From Cliona cf. orientalis (taxonomy: Eukaryota; Porifera; Demospongiae; Clionaida; Clionaidae): DNA of 64,000 nucleotides. The notes beneath the pieces are model-generated. The model was not told the DNA's origin. It searched no databases and saw only the letters and a program-made list of their open reading frames with translations. Shown one piece after another: positions 1-11,600 of the stretch. A program made the translations under genes and the position numbers. Position 1 is the first letter of the stretch; each line of letters starts with the position of its first letter. The stretch is taken from positions 4,842,501 through 4,906,500 of the forward strand of contig OZ005698.1 of assembly GCA_963930775.1 (NCBI GenBank). The letters run 5' to 3'.

Positions 1-221
1 TCTAATTTTCGTTCTTGAGCTATAATTGAGCAGATTCTAACAGATAACTCCACACATGTTGCCACACACTTTCATTCAATAGCGCTAGTAATTACATTTA
101 AATAGCAAAAATGTGTATTGCAAGGGGGCTTGGTGGAATTTTGAAGATTTTTCATAATACTGGTAATTTGAGTACATATATTATAGTACGGTGTCAAAAG
201 TGTACTTGTGTTTTGCTATAG

Positions 222-3200
222 GTGAATATTCTTGGTTTGTGTGTATGCACACGGGAGTTTGTGACTCAGCTTAATGAGAGAGGAATAAATGAAGGGCACA
301 TTTTTCTCCTAAATAGGTAAGTTTAGAGTGCATGTAAGCCTTAGGGCCCCTCCTCCACTTGAAATTAGAGTTCTTCAGATGTGCTTGTGGCACTGATAGG
401 GCTGAAAGTACATGGCCTGCAGTGCATGTGGATAGTCCACTCTGGATTATTATAATAATATTATAACATGTACATGTATATCTATCTACCTATACAATGT
501 ACTGGTCCTCGTGTGGTACAAAACTGGTCGAGTAGATTGTCATCACCAATTTGCAGTAGCTAACTTTTAAATAATATTATTTCTAAATATGTAGAGTGTT
601 CTCCTCCTTGAGTTTTTTTTTTTTTTTGGCCAAACATGTACATACATACTTCAGCGATAACTCAACACATCATTCTTATATTATAAGAATACAGCCATGC
701 CTAGCTTCCACTGAAGTTAATATGATTTTCAATATCCTATGTACTACTTGGCACAAGAAAGTGAATGGCAGTAGGAAAACGTATCGGTACCTTTGAAGTG
801 AAATTTCTCGTAGAATAGTGATTTAGAAACAACAATAATATTATTGGAATCTTCAGTCTTCTGATTCCATTTACATGTAAGTATAAAATATGGTTGGAGT
901 ACATGTAAGTGCCTGCAAACTTACTATTACAAATTGCCAATTTTGAAAGTCCAGAATCATGCACAATGATGGACCTGTTACCAATAGGTAACACTTTGTA
1001 AGTACCAAGTGCCATAGAGAACAAGTTATGCATAACCATCAGCCCCTTCCCCAGTCTAGGCTATCTACTGACTTATTTTGGGGAGGGGGGGGGGTGAGGG
1101 AGATATTTTTTGACAGGATTTTTCTTCTTCTCATATGCTTTATATCTTTGGATGCATATTTTTATCAATCTAGTATGTCAGGCCATCGACTAATCTCTAC
1201 CCAGCCTAATACTTTCTTCTATGGTGCTACTAAGTTTGCAGTAACTGCTCTAACTGAGGGTATTCGCCAAGAACTTCGAGAAATGAAATCCAATGTCAAA
1301 GTTACAGTAAGTTAACTCTCAACTAATGCACATTCGTTGAACCCCATCCTCAATGATTGGATGATCGTAGCATAGTACTGTGACGTAACAGACAGGAGAC
1401 AATCCATAAATAGATACCGTATTTTCCTGCTATTAAGCGCATGCGCTTATATCTCCACAGGAAGAAAACCTGCGCTTAATAGCGATGTGCACCTAATAGC
1501 GAGATGCGCCTAACAAAGAATAGCTGCATCCAAGAACGCATGCGCGCTCGCGGTATCATTTAGGGGTGTGGCCAATCGATCGATCGCACAATCATTTGTA
1601 TTGCTGAATCGATAGTAGCCATCGTGATTTCGAGTAACTAGATACGGCTGGAACCTTGGACTAGCAAGAAAGCATGCAGATTATCGAGGTCAAGGCGCTT
1701 ATACACAAAATGCACCTAACAGCGAGTGCTTAGTATGCGCTTAATAACGAATATGCGCTTATAAGCGAGATGCGCCTAATAATGAGAAAATACGGTACTG
1801 CATTAAAAATCTTGATTACAACCAAGATAGAAACAAACGATTCTGTCTATGGACAACTTAACTATCCAGTAAACTTACTGATGGTTCAACTAGATGCTTT
1901 AGTCATCCTTAGTGCAAAAGTGACTAGAGCATCTAGTCAAAATGAGGCAAGCTTACCATTGTTCATAGCAAATCTCTATTTGTTTCTATGCAGATAGCGA
2001 CTGAGAACGATGTTATTTGATACTTATTTGAATTGTGACTTCTGGTATACTCAACACAATAGTAATGAAAGCACTAAAGTACAAAATGCTCGGCGCAAAT
2101 TCAGCACAATATTAACACAGCAGTTATACTGTGGAGGGTTAATAACGCTGAGATTGTGCAATGTGAGTCACAAGTCAACATTGGTGTTAAATGGAATAGT
2201 AGTTAATTTTGTGAAGATAACATTTTGGGGTGTTCTTGTAGTGATTTTTATTTCAATTGTGCTGATGTGTGTGAGCTGTTATTCATTAGAACAGTAATAC
2301 TGGCCAGGTTGCTAGACTGCAGACAGTTAGTTACTGTCATCAAGATACACGTACAACCATAATATGCATGCAAGCTTGGCCTCATGCACTATAAATCTAT
2401 GATAGCTAGGATAGTGAGTACATGTATGCAACCCACTCAATTTTAAGATGAGACCATAGCTATAATCTAGCCTCAAACCCAGGCTCACTTTAGGATAAGC
2501 TATGACACTGGCAGGATGAATACATGTACTGCCACGTGACAACTACAGATTGTGTTTCCCTATAGCCTATGAACTGTATCCTGTTTACCCATATATTAAG
2601 GTTATAGGCATTACCACAAGTAGTATATGGAGGAGATTTAACAGTACTGGGAATTCACTGAAAAATGGCTGCTGACTTTGCTATGCTAAAAATGAAGAAT
2701 AAGCTATAACTCATTAGAGAAAGTTTTTAGCAAAATATCTTAGTTGAAAACCTTTGGAGTTTGGCGCAAAATTGGCTGGTACGTTCATTTTGTTGCATAA
2801 ATGTCCTATGCAGGCAGTAGAGTGGTAATAGATAGACACACTGTAACCCTCGTGCGCATGCACTGAGCGTTAATTACATCCCGAGTCCCAATCAACAAAA
2901 ATAATTTGGCCAACCAATGAGGTAATTATGATGAAACCTATGATGAAATTGCTGTGAAACTGTTTCAAATCGTTTAGTGCGCATGAAAGGTTGTTGGGAT
3001 CCAGAATTTGAACCTAGCGTAGAAGAGATCGTGGACTATCAATGATACATGTGTATGGCGATTCTCTCAGTTCACTTTCTTTGGCGAGCTCGGGGGGGGG
3101 GGGGGGGATTTCCGCTTCGGCCGACCGATGAGGTAATTGTGATGAAATGATGATGAAACCTATAATGATTAGGGTGAAGACTGCTTCAAAATGTTTAGCT

Positions 3201-6200
3201 TGCATGACAGGGTGTTGGGACCCAGAATTTGAACCTAGCGTAGAAGAGATCGTGGACTATCCTATGATATATGGCGATTCTCTCAGTTCGCTTTCTTTAG
3301 CGAGCTCGCTTTCAGGGGGGATTTCCCTATTCAGTCGAGCACATGGCAGGTGAAGGTCAAGCCGCGCGCCCCAATATTATATGCGTATACGGAGCATGCG
3401 CAGTTTGTCAATGTGTCCTAGTTCGAATTATGGCGGTGTATTTATGAGGGACTCTGGATGTAGTCTAAGTTGTTCATTACGTCCAGAGTCCCAATTAGAA
3501 AAACGCTTCGGCCGACCGATGAGGTAATTGTGATGTAAAATATGACGAAAATGCGGTTAAGACTGTTTCAAAATGTTTAGCACGCATGAAAGCTTATTAG
3601 GGCCCAGAATTCGAACCTAGCGTAGAAGAGATAGTGGACTATCGATGAGATATGGCGATTCTCCCAGTTCACTTTCTTTGGCGAGCACACACTCGGGGGG
3701 ATTTCCCCATTCAGTCTAGGCACATGGCAAGTGGAGGTCACGTCCGGGTCAACCGGCTCAAGCCGCGCGCCTCAATATACTCGCATACGGAGCATGCGCA
3801 GTCTGTCGACGTGTCCTGGTTCGAATTATGGCGGGTACAGTAGCGCGATGTGGTACTTTTCATGAGGGACTCTGGACGTAGTCTCCAAGTTGTTCATTAT
3901 ATCCCCAGTAGCAATTTATTTTTCTGTAGTTATGAGGTAATTGTAGTATAATTATTAGGTAATCTCTAAGGTAATCTATGAGATAATTACAAGAAAACTC
4001 GGGGCCTCTATGGAGCTGTTTCATGACTCGAAAATTGGTAAGTATGTAGGGTGTCTAACGCATGTATCGAGCGAATACCTTATAAGCCATGCTCTACTTT
4101 CCTCTGACACGTGTGGCTCGTTGAACTTTTTGGCTTACGTAATCCCTAGCTAGCATGCGCTATATATAGCACGCGGTCACTTTGGAAGCTGTCCTGCGCT
4201 GTCAATGTCCTTTCTGTGATTGAAGCATCACTTTTGAGGTCAAGTCGGTCTCAGTCTCAATCTCCGCGACTGAGGCATCGAAGGTGCACACTACCATATA
4301 GCCAGAAATTTTGGTGGGGAATTAAATTTGGTGGTTTGGCAGTCTATGTTACAACCGCCAAATTAAAATTCGCCAAAAATTTGCTACCTGCATAATTGGC
4401 GATCCTGTACCGAACCACCAAATTTAAATCCGCTAATATTCTTGCAATAGCGATTTTGGGCTCAACCACGAAATTTAATTCCCGCCAATATTTCCGGCTA
4501 TACAGTATGTCAACGATCCTTTACCACACACATTGTTGTACCATGCAGCTACTGGGGATATGGTCAAGTGTTCATAATAAATGTTATGATGATGAAGAGC
4601 ACAGTGACTTAAAACAAAAGAGAGTATATCGTATCACCTTGCTTGCCAGCAATCACAATATTATTATTGTAGAAAACTATACTATAACAGGGTGTTGAGA
4701 TTTCGCGTAGTCAGACACCCTCTTCTCTACCTACACATTCTTGGTATCAAATGAATTCGGCAAGAAGCACACTGCATTATCAGGTTGTCAACGGTTGTCT
4801 TTTTAGTCTATATCTCCAGGATTGGTGAAGACTGAATTTCGAGGACGACTGGAAAAGAGGAGTGACCCTAATTCTGCATGGGAAGATGTTGAAGGAGTTG
4901 GTGGAGCACCAGTAAGTCCTTGCAGTCCTATATATACTAGGGCCATGAGAAGGTTGCATGTTTATTTGCATAATTATTATAGGCTCTAGAGTCTGAAGAT
5001 GTTATTGATGCAATCATCTATGCTCTGGCCACACCCCCTAGAATGCAGGTATGATAATAAACTACAAGCTTGGGGAGCTCGCTCTGCACACTTCCCTACA
5101 TGGTGCACCCACTTTAAAGAGATTTCCTACATATACCCAGTACTTACACAGGGCTGTAGGAAGCAAATTGTTAGATAACATTATTGTGACTGATGTTTTT
5201 AATTGTTAATGCTTAGTTCGATTGAGTTTTCACTTGCCAGTCAATGATTATAAAAGTCTTACCCCAATGTTTCAACATCTCTTTATAATTAGGTGTCTTC
5301 ATCGGGGGAATGATAACAGAGTGATGGTGATTGACAATAAATAAGTGGTGAAATGGGCGTGGTCAATAGTTGCGCACATGTGTACAATACAATGCACATA
5401 TGCATGATGGTAGCTACTGAGCAGTTCTTACGTAGTAGAGTACAGTAAATCTGGGGGAGGTTTCCACGGTACCTGTTCATCATCCTTGGCTCTTTGTGAA
5501 TGTGCCAGGATTCAAGCAGATGGATTGGTGTACAGCACTTCTGCAGCTTCCCAGTTGATCTGGTGCTGATGTCCCCATGCATGTTCTGCAATAGTGGAGG
5601 CGTTTGTATTTCCTCCTCTGATTGTCAATCACCATCACTCTGTTCTCATTCCCCTCATGAAGACACCTGAAGAGGTGTCGAAACGTTGGGATAAGAAACT
5701 GGCTAGTAAAAACTCGATCAAACTAAACACTAACTATATGTTTGACCCTAGCCACCTAGAATATAGTGACATGAATTGATGTGCACCCAGCCAAGTGGTG
5801 AAACTCATTAAAATTCCTTCACACTTCCATTATTCTACTTATTACCTATATTATATAATTTCATATTTTTCGCGAATAGGTTAGGTACCACAAAAATTTT
5901 AAATGGGTGGACAAAATGTGACGTCATACATACAGCTATACTGTATATGCACAATCAATCATTGCGGGTGTGATCTCTACACAGAGAAGGCGTAAAAATT
6001 AAAACGTCTTTTGAAGGTTATCATGAAATTCTGTGAAATTTTGCACCTACAAACAGCAATTCAGGTGGTAAGGGAGATGGCAAGCAAGTTTCTAATAAGA
6101 CTAGGCCATGCATGTATGTGAGCAGGATATTATAATGAATAGGCATGTGCCATATTTTTACCACCAGTGTCTTGAGGTTGTTTTCCACTGATGTCCCTCT

Positions 6201-6305
6201 ATTGTGGACAGATGAACACAGCTAGATAAATTTGTGATTAACAATAATTGGTTTCTATTCTAGGTTCATGATATTCTGATGAGGAATGTCCATCAGCAAA
6301 GATAA
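222..6305 (+). CDS. Short-chain dehydrogenase/reductase related to DHRS11 (3' part, five exons)
   Basis: Exons at 222-316, 1174-1306, 4808-4912, 4983-5048 and 6264-6305 join in frame (441 nt, 146 residues plus TAA) with GT-AG introns. The first begins VNILGLCVCTRE; upstream exons with the nucleotide-binding Rossmann start lie outside the window. The catalytic serine is in NSMSGH, split across the first junction. YGATK in exon 1174-1306 is the SDR YxxxK catalytic pair, followed by TALTEGIRQELRE as in DHRS11. SPGLVKTEF follows in the third exon and the protein ends VHDILMRNVHQQR. Family members are cytosolic NADP(H)-dependent reductases of ketosteroids and related carbonyls; the substrate here is unknown. 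Intron 2 (1307-4807) and intron 4 (5049-6263) are packed with MITEs. Orthology to DHRS11 versus a sister SDR is not settled. Confidence 0.85.
1417..1795. repeat. MITE family A, copy 1 (TA-flanked)
   Basis: Ends CCGTATTTTCCTGCTATTAA and its inverse, flanked by TA on both sides. The interior is built of repeated GCGCTTAATAGCGA-like words. A second copy lies at 29885-30330. It sits inside intron 2 of the SDR gene. Confidence 0.85.
2877..3460. repeat. MITE family I, copy 1, with internal duplication
   Basis: Starts CATCCCGAGTCCCAAT and ends GGGACTCTGGATG, flanked by TA. An internal block (GATGAGGTAATT through the GAACCTAGCG...ATGGCGATTCTC segment) occurs twice, around 2920-3065 and 3126-3285, so this copy is partly tandem. 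A run of about 17 G occurs at 3091-3107. Other copies: 3480-3878 and 11155-11526. Confidence 0.75.
3480..3878. repeat. MITE family I, copy 2
   Basis: Inverted ends CGTCCAGAGTCCC / GGGACTCTGGACG with TA on both sides. The flank TAGTCT..AAGTTGTTCATTA follows both copy 1 and copy 2, which suggests that the element plus its right flank was duplicated in tandem rather than inserted twice. Confidence 0.8.
3900..4560. repeat. MITE family H, copy 1 (contains family C insert)
   Basis: Ends TATCCCCAGTAGC and GCTACTGGGGATA are inverted repeats. The interior resembles the blocks at 9277, 11527, 32338 and 38870 (GGGCCTC..TGGAGC, AGCGAATA..TACAAGC, ACGACCTTTTACCACA). A family C element (4294-4505) is inserted in it and must be younger. 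Confidence 0.7.
4294..4505. repeat. MITE family C, copy 1
   Basis: About 210 bp with long imperfect inverted halves (CCATATAGCCAGAAATTTTG / CGCCAATATTTCCGGCTATA) flanked by TA. A close relative lies at 57390-57588. Nested in family H copy 1. Confidence 0.8.
5214..5741. repeat. Inverted-repeat element in SDR intron 4
   Basis: Arms of about 130 bp: 5214-5345 is the inverse of about 5610-5741 (GGTGTCTTCAT, AACAGAGTGATGGTGATTGA and TTTAGTTTGATCGAGTTTTT-like stretches match). Short ORFs inside are by-products of the repeat. I could not define exact ends or a target duplication. Confidence 0.65.
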
Positions 6306-6964
6306 CAGTGAATTGAACAGCAACTTTACCAACTGCTAAAACAGTTCACCCTAAAATATTTGGAATGTTATTATTATTATTATAAAGTTGGCATGTATAT
6401 AGGCCCTCCAGACCAGAATAAGAGATCTGAGATTAAGATATTATTGTTGTGTTGCATAAGTTATAAAACTATTTTTATAAAATATTCATAATTATGAGTG
6501 CCAGGTGGCACACGATTATTTGCAGGACAATTATGGGCCATACAAATCCATAAAAATTGTTCTGTGAAAAAAAGCATATTAATTTGGATAAAATAATCAC
6601 AATTATTATGCTGGCTGAGGTTTGCCACTTGTGTGCCCAAAACTGATGCTAGCATCATATTGTCTAATACTACTCTGGCATAGTTAATTTATCTAGTCTA
6701 CCCCTACGTGAATTTGGAGTCAATGATATATCAATCTCAATATGAAAAATATTGTTCTAGTTCACTATAATTATATGCAGTTCATTCTTGACAAAATTTA
6801 TATCTGAGCTATAGCCTACATACATTCTTGCATGAAGGGGGCTGGGCACGAGACTATTAGTGCGTGTGGCCGTGGGCAACAGTAGAATGCCGCTGCACAC
6901 ATGTGAGGGGCGGGGCTGATCAACTTTGAGACAGGCCTCGCCCTCTTAGCTCGGCTCAAGCGCC

Positions 6965-8176
6965 ATGCAAGTACTAGGTCGAAGATCAAAGCGATTCTTT
7001 CTATGTGCTGCACCACTTCTTTGTGTACTGATTGGTCTTATTGACTACTGCAAAGATGGAAATATTCTACTTTTGAAAATTTTTCACGGTGAATTTGTCG
7101 TTAACGGTTTCTCCAGCGATAGCTTTCCAACCACAACACAAGTTTGCAACTGTAACTGTACTGTGTCACTCTCCTCAAGTCAGGAATCTGGTACAATTGA
7201 ACCCCAACTCCTTCCTCGTCAAGAGGATGATCTAGTTCCAATGAAGGTATTGAAGGAGAAAATAGATTTTAGCGAGAAAGACGGCCTCAAGTATTTGGAT
7301 CATGTGTCTTTGAGTCGTTACTACTCGTGCAAACCTTCAAGAATGCTGCTCCTTTCTAACAATGCATTGTCTGAAAAACAATGCAACAAGAGGAAATTTC
7401 TAGACCTACCATCACCAGTAGTAGCACTTGTTAGTTTTCATGGCTCTGGGAATACGTGGGTGAGACACCTCATAGAGCAGGCTACAGGAGTATTCACAGG
7501 ATCCATTTATTGTGATCCAGGCCTCAAAGTGGCCTTCCCAGGAGAGTCAGTAGTCAGTGGCAATGTAATTGTTACAAAGACCCATAGGTCTGACTCGATG
7601 GAACTACCAGGCGACATTGTAATGTACACTGGGAAGAGAAATTATGACAAAGCTATACTACTAGTAAGAAATCCATATGATGCCTTAGTTAGTGAAGCTA
7701 ACCGAAGATGGAACTCAAAACACTCCGTCAATGATCATCTAGGTGTTGCAGCCAAATCTGCATTTGTTAGTAAGTACCACACTAACAATAATATTTTACC
7801 CAATAAATATATTATTATTATGCATTACCCAGGTAATTCAAAGTGGGATTGGCTTATTGAATATAAAGGCGCCACATGGGCATTCCTACTGCACACATGG
7901 CTGGCTCAAAGGGAATTACCAATACTAGTAGTACAATATGAAGCACTAATTGATCATACAGAACAAGAACTGATGAAAATTCTCAAGTTTCTGAATTTTT
8001 CCTCCTCAAACAGAAGTATTGAATGTGCAGTGAAGAATGGAGACGGAATGTTCAAACGGACAAAACACTTAGATTTCAATCCCTATTCTGCAGAGAACTG
8101 TGAAGCACTGAATAGGTACATCAAGCAAGCTGCTCCACTACTTGCTCAACATGGAATTATATATGAGCTTAAATAG
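6965..8176 (+). CDS. WSCD-like membrane sulfotransferase
   Basis: Open frame of 403 codons from ATG to TAG. Residues about 9-28 form one hydrophobic segment after a KR-rich start, a type II Golgi anchor. FHGSGNTWVRHLIEQATG (about 157-174) matches the 5'-phosphosulfate loop of PAPS-dependent sulfotransferases. LLVRNPYDALVSEANRRW (about 230-247) matches the 3'-phosphate site (RNPxxxxxS). IYCDPGL..FPGES after the first motif is typical of the WSCD1/2 group, but no WSC domain precedes it. Sulfate transfer to a glycan in the Golgi lumen is expected; the acceptor is unknown. A 63 nt stretch at 7770-7832 has perfect intron borders (GTAAGT...CCCAG) and a length divisible by three. Removing it gives 382 residues and deletes an AT-rich insert absent from relatives, so it is probably a real in-frame intron. 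Confidence 0.85.
   Translation: MQVLGRRSKRFFLCAAPLLCVLIGLIDYCKDGNILLLKIFHGEFVVNGFSSDSFPTTTQVCNCNCTVSLSSSQESGTIEPQLLPRQEDDLVPMKVLKEKIDFSEKDGLKYLDHVSLSRYYSCKPSRMLLLSNNALSEKQCNKRKFLDLPSPVVALVSFHGSGNTWVRHLIEQATGVFTGSIYCDPGLKVAFPGESVVSGNVIVTKTHRSDSMELPGDIVMYTGKRNYDKAILLVRNPYDALVSEANRRWNSKHSVNDHLGVAAKSAFVSKYHTNNNILPNKYIIIMHYPGNSKWDWLIEYKGATWAFLLHTWLAQRELPILVVQYEALIDHTEQELMKILKFLNFSSSNRSIECAVKNGDGMFKRTKHLDFNPYSAENCEALNRYIKQAAPLLAQHGIIYELK
7770..7832 (+). other. Probable 63 nt in-frame intron in the sulfotransferase
   Basis: Begins GTAAGTACC and ends GCATTACCCAG. It encodes an Asn/Ile/Tyr-rich insert if read through and is far more AT-rich than the flanking coding DNA. Excision restores FVSNSKWDWL. 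RNA reads would decide whether it is spliced always, sometimes or never. Confidence 0.6.
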
Positions 8177-8659
8177 ATGACTGACACTTTATAATTCATC
8201 ATTCATACTTCACTACATGCAGTACTACAAAATACCATTCTGATATCAGAGTAGACAGTTTCTTTGCTCCTGTTCAAAAAATAGACTAGTACCAGAGACT
8301 TCATTGTTCAACAGTGAATCAAATTCCTCCCAGCACCTAAAGTATAAATATTATGCACCATAGCCGAAAATTTGAGGGGTAAAAAAATTGAAATGTTGGC
8401 CAAATTCTAGTCAAACACTCTATGGCCAAGTACATTATACAGCCATCCATGCCTTTTACAGGTATCATTCTGCTGTTAACCTATCCAAGAAAGTATTTTT
8501 TAACTTTAGATACAAGTTTCGTTATGTACATGTATACAACAAGTACAAAGAACGTTACCATAATATTATAGGTAGAAATTTTCTCCAGGAGAAACTTTTC
8601 ACTAATTTTACAACTCTTATCGGCAATGAAGTGCAAACACTAAAGCAGTGTAGGTAAAC

Positions 8660-11600
8660 TTACACTTGTAGTTCCTGGTGCTGCTGTTCAGAAGTACCAA
8701 GAAGAGTCTCAGTCAAATCTGTCAGGCTGGACACCTTCAAATAGCGAAGTGTAAAGATGCAACTACATAGCTAACTTGCTTACTGTCAAACTCTTTCTTC
8801 CTATACTATCAGCAATATCACTTAGCAGGTGCTCTGACAAGCCTAGCTGAGTATTTAGTTCATCTGTAACGTGGAAATTAAATAGTGTGCAAAAAGTGAT
8901 CTCAGCTTCACTATCACCTTCACTGCAAGGTGAAATCCTCCTGCAGGCCATATCATATCGAGTGGCATCTAGGGCCTTGGCCATGCAAGAATATTGTTGT
9001 TCCAGAGCATGGAGATCACTGTTTGCAGGACCAAGATGATGAAGCTGTTTCAGTAAATACAAACACACCTTCATTTAAAACTTCTGGTAATGTAAACTAC
9101 TTGAACTTACCTGAATCTCAATAGCTTTTTCCAGCGCTAGTGTCCTTTCCTTTGTTTCAATTATCTTTTCCAAAGAAGTGGTTTCATCTTTTTCCTCCAA
9201 GACACACTGCCACAATCTGTGAAGCTGGGACTGCACGTGGGTGCACAACGCTTAAAACCACTGCAATGCAGTATTATATCCCCCAGTAGCAATTTACTTT
9301 TCTGTGGATATGAGTGTAACCTATGGTGAAATTATGATGCAACCTATGAGGTAATTATGAAAAAATCCAGGGCCTCTCTGGAGCCTTTCAGGGACTTAAA
9401 GATCAATAAATATGTAGAGTATCTTTCTTATGCATGTATCCAGCAAATACACTACAAGCTGAGTGCTACTTTCTCTGAGAAGTACTGTTGGTTGAACTTG
9501 AGGTGTTTTCTTACGTAATGCCGTGGATAAATAGAGCTAGCCTTGCGCTATATATGGCATACATCATTGTCATAAGGGGCAGGCCGGCCCACATGAGACT
9601 GCCGCAGCGCGACCAACCTGAAATTCGGAAGGAATACTGTGCTGTCAAGTTCGTCTCTGTGATTGAAGCATAGAAACTTGTCGCTATCAAGGTTGAGAGA
9701 CGCCATCTCCATGATTTCTGGGGCCAGCATCATTTCGTGATCCCTCAGAGCACAAGTTAGATATTGACTGCCGTTTCTTCATCGCTAGTGCTTTTGTGCT
9801 TTTTCCACCAGATCTGTTCTATTTACACTCGAATAAGCCATTAGCTAAATTTATTTACTTTCTATTTAATACCGAACAATAATATTAATATTCTTGGCCG
9901 TCAATTAGAGCAAGTACAAGTAATGCAATACAGGCAGGGACTAGCATGCACGAAACTGAGAGACGTGGCCAAAACTATTACAAAAGTGCTAGCCTAATAG
10001 TGATTGCTAGTGTCATTCACTTGACGGCGTCTTCAACTCTAATTATTGTTCTCTAGCCTGCACTGTTTGTCCAAATTATGGCTTGCTAACTGAAATCTAA
10101 AGTTGTGCATCAGCTAACAATCTGTTAATTTGATGGTCATGAAAACAATTTCTGAGGGCAGTACCCCTGAAGATACCCGCAATACGGTATATTTCATGTT
10201 GCCTTACATAACTCCCTGATGAGCTGCTTGATGACATGCAAATAGCACACACTTTATTCCACACATCATAGTCTTATGAAAAGGGGACTTAATGGAAGCT
10301 TAATACTATACAATAATATTGATGTCACAATTATTGGTCCACCCTTCCGACTGAGCCCTGGTAACGCGCACTGCCTGATTGTATCTGTTAGTTTTACCAT
10401 ACTCTTGATTTTACACTGACATTAAATTTTGATTGCTCAAAATGCCTGCCTTTTACATTATTTAGACACCCAAGGACAAGGGATCTACATGTACAGTATT
10501 TAGCATCCCGATGGCCCCCAGCTGTGACACCTGAGCATGCATTGTGAGGGTGTTTAATACTAAGGGAACAGAGGGATGCTACATGTGTAAATACTGTGGG
10601 CCAAGGTGAGCCAAGTTATTTAGACTTTTACAACAGTTGCTATAGTAGTACAGCTATTTGCTTTGGAGCTCTCATAATCTATTGGCCAAAGTTTACAAGT
10701 AAGTAAAATTTACAAGTAACTAAGTAAAACCTAAGCTACTTAGTTACTACCTATTGACCGATCAGATTACAGGAAAGTGGCAGTAAAATTTTAACCATAA
10801 CCTAAACCAATACACACAATTATAGCTACACAAGTGGCCAGATACCTTGGCTTCTTCTTCTTGCAATCTCAATGATTTAGCAGACTGCATAATATATACA
10901 GGAGTGAGGTGACTGAAACACACTGCACTTGGTTACAAGTATACCATGATATCCAAGTAGCTTGCTTGCAGAAGTCTGGCAAGGATTAGCTCAGTTTGTA
11001 ATTCACCAACATCACTACTTACCTGTAATACATCAATCACACATGCGTATATCAGGGACAGGGGATAAGAGCCTAAAAGTAATGTGGTAAGGGTTGTTTC
11101 TATATACAAGAATTATTTTCTTACAGTTTACAATAATAATTATGTATAATTATATCCCAAGTCCCAATTAGAAAAAACAATTCGGCCGACCAATGAGGTA
11201 ATTATGAGTAATGATGATTAATGATGACGAAATTGCTGTGAAACTGTTTCAAAATGTTTAGCGCTAATGAAAGATTGTTGGGACCCAGAATTCGAATCTA
11301 GCGCGATTTTCTCAGTTCGCTTTCTTTTGCGAGCTCGCACTCGTGGGGATTTCCCTGTTCAGTCTAGCACATGACAGGTGGAGGTCACGTCCGGGTCAAC
11401 CGGCTCAAGCCGCGCGCCCCAATATACACATATACGGAGAATGCACAGTTTGTCGATGTGTCCTAGTTTGAATTATGGCGGCGTACAGTAGCGCGGTGCA
11501 ATACTTTGCATGAGGGACTCGGGATGTAGTCTAAATATCTATGGTGTAACCTATGGTGAAATTATGATGCAACCTATGAGGTAATTATGAAAAAATCTAG

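Noticed and set aside
8388-8657. Plus-strand ORF of 89 codons downstream of the sulfotransferase
   Set aside because: AT-rich, no domain, no splice or promoter context; lies between two convergent genes' 3' ends.
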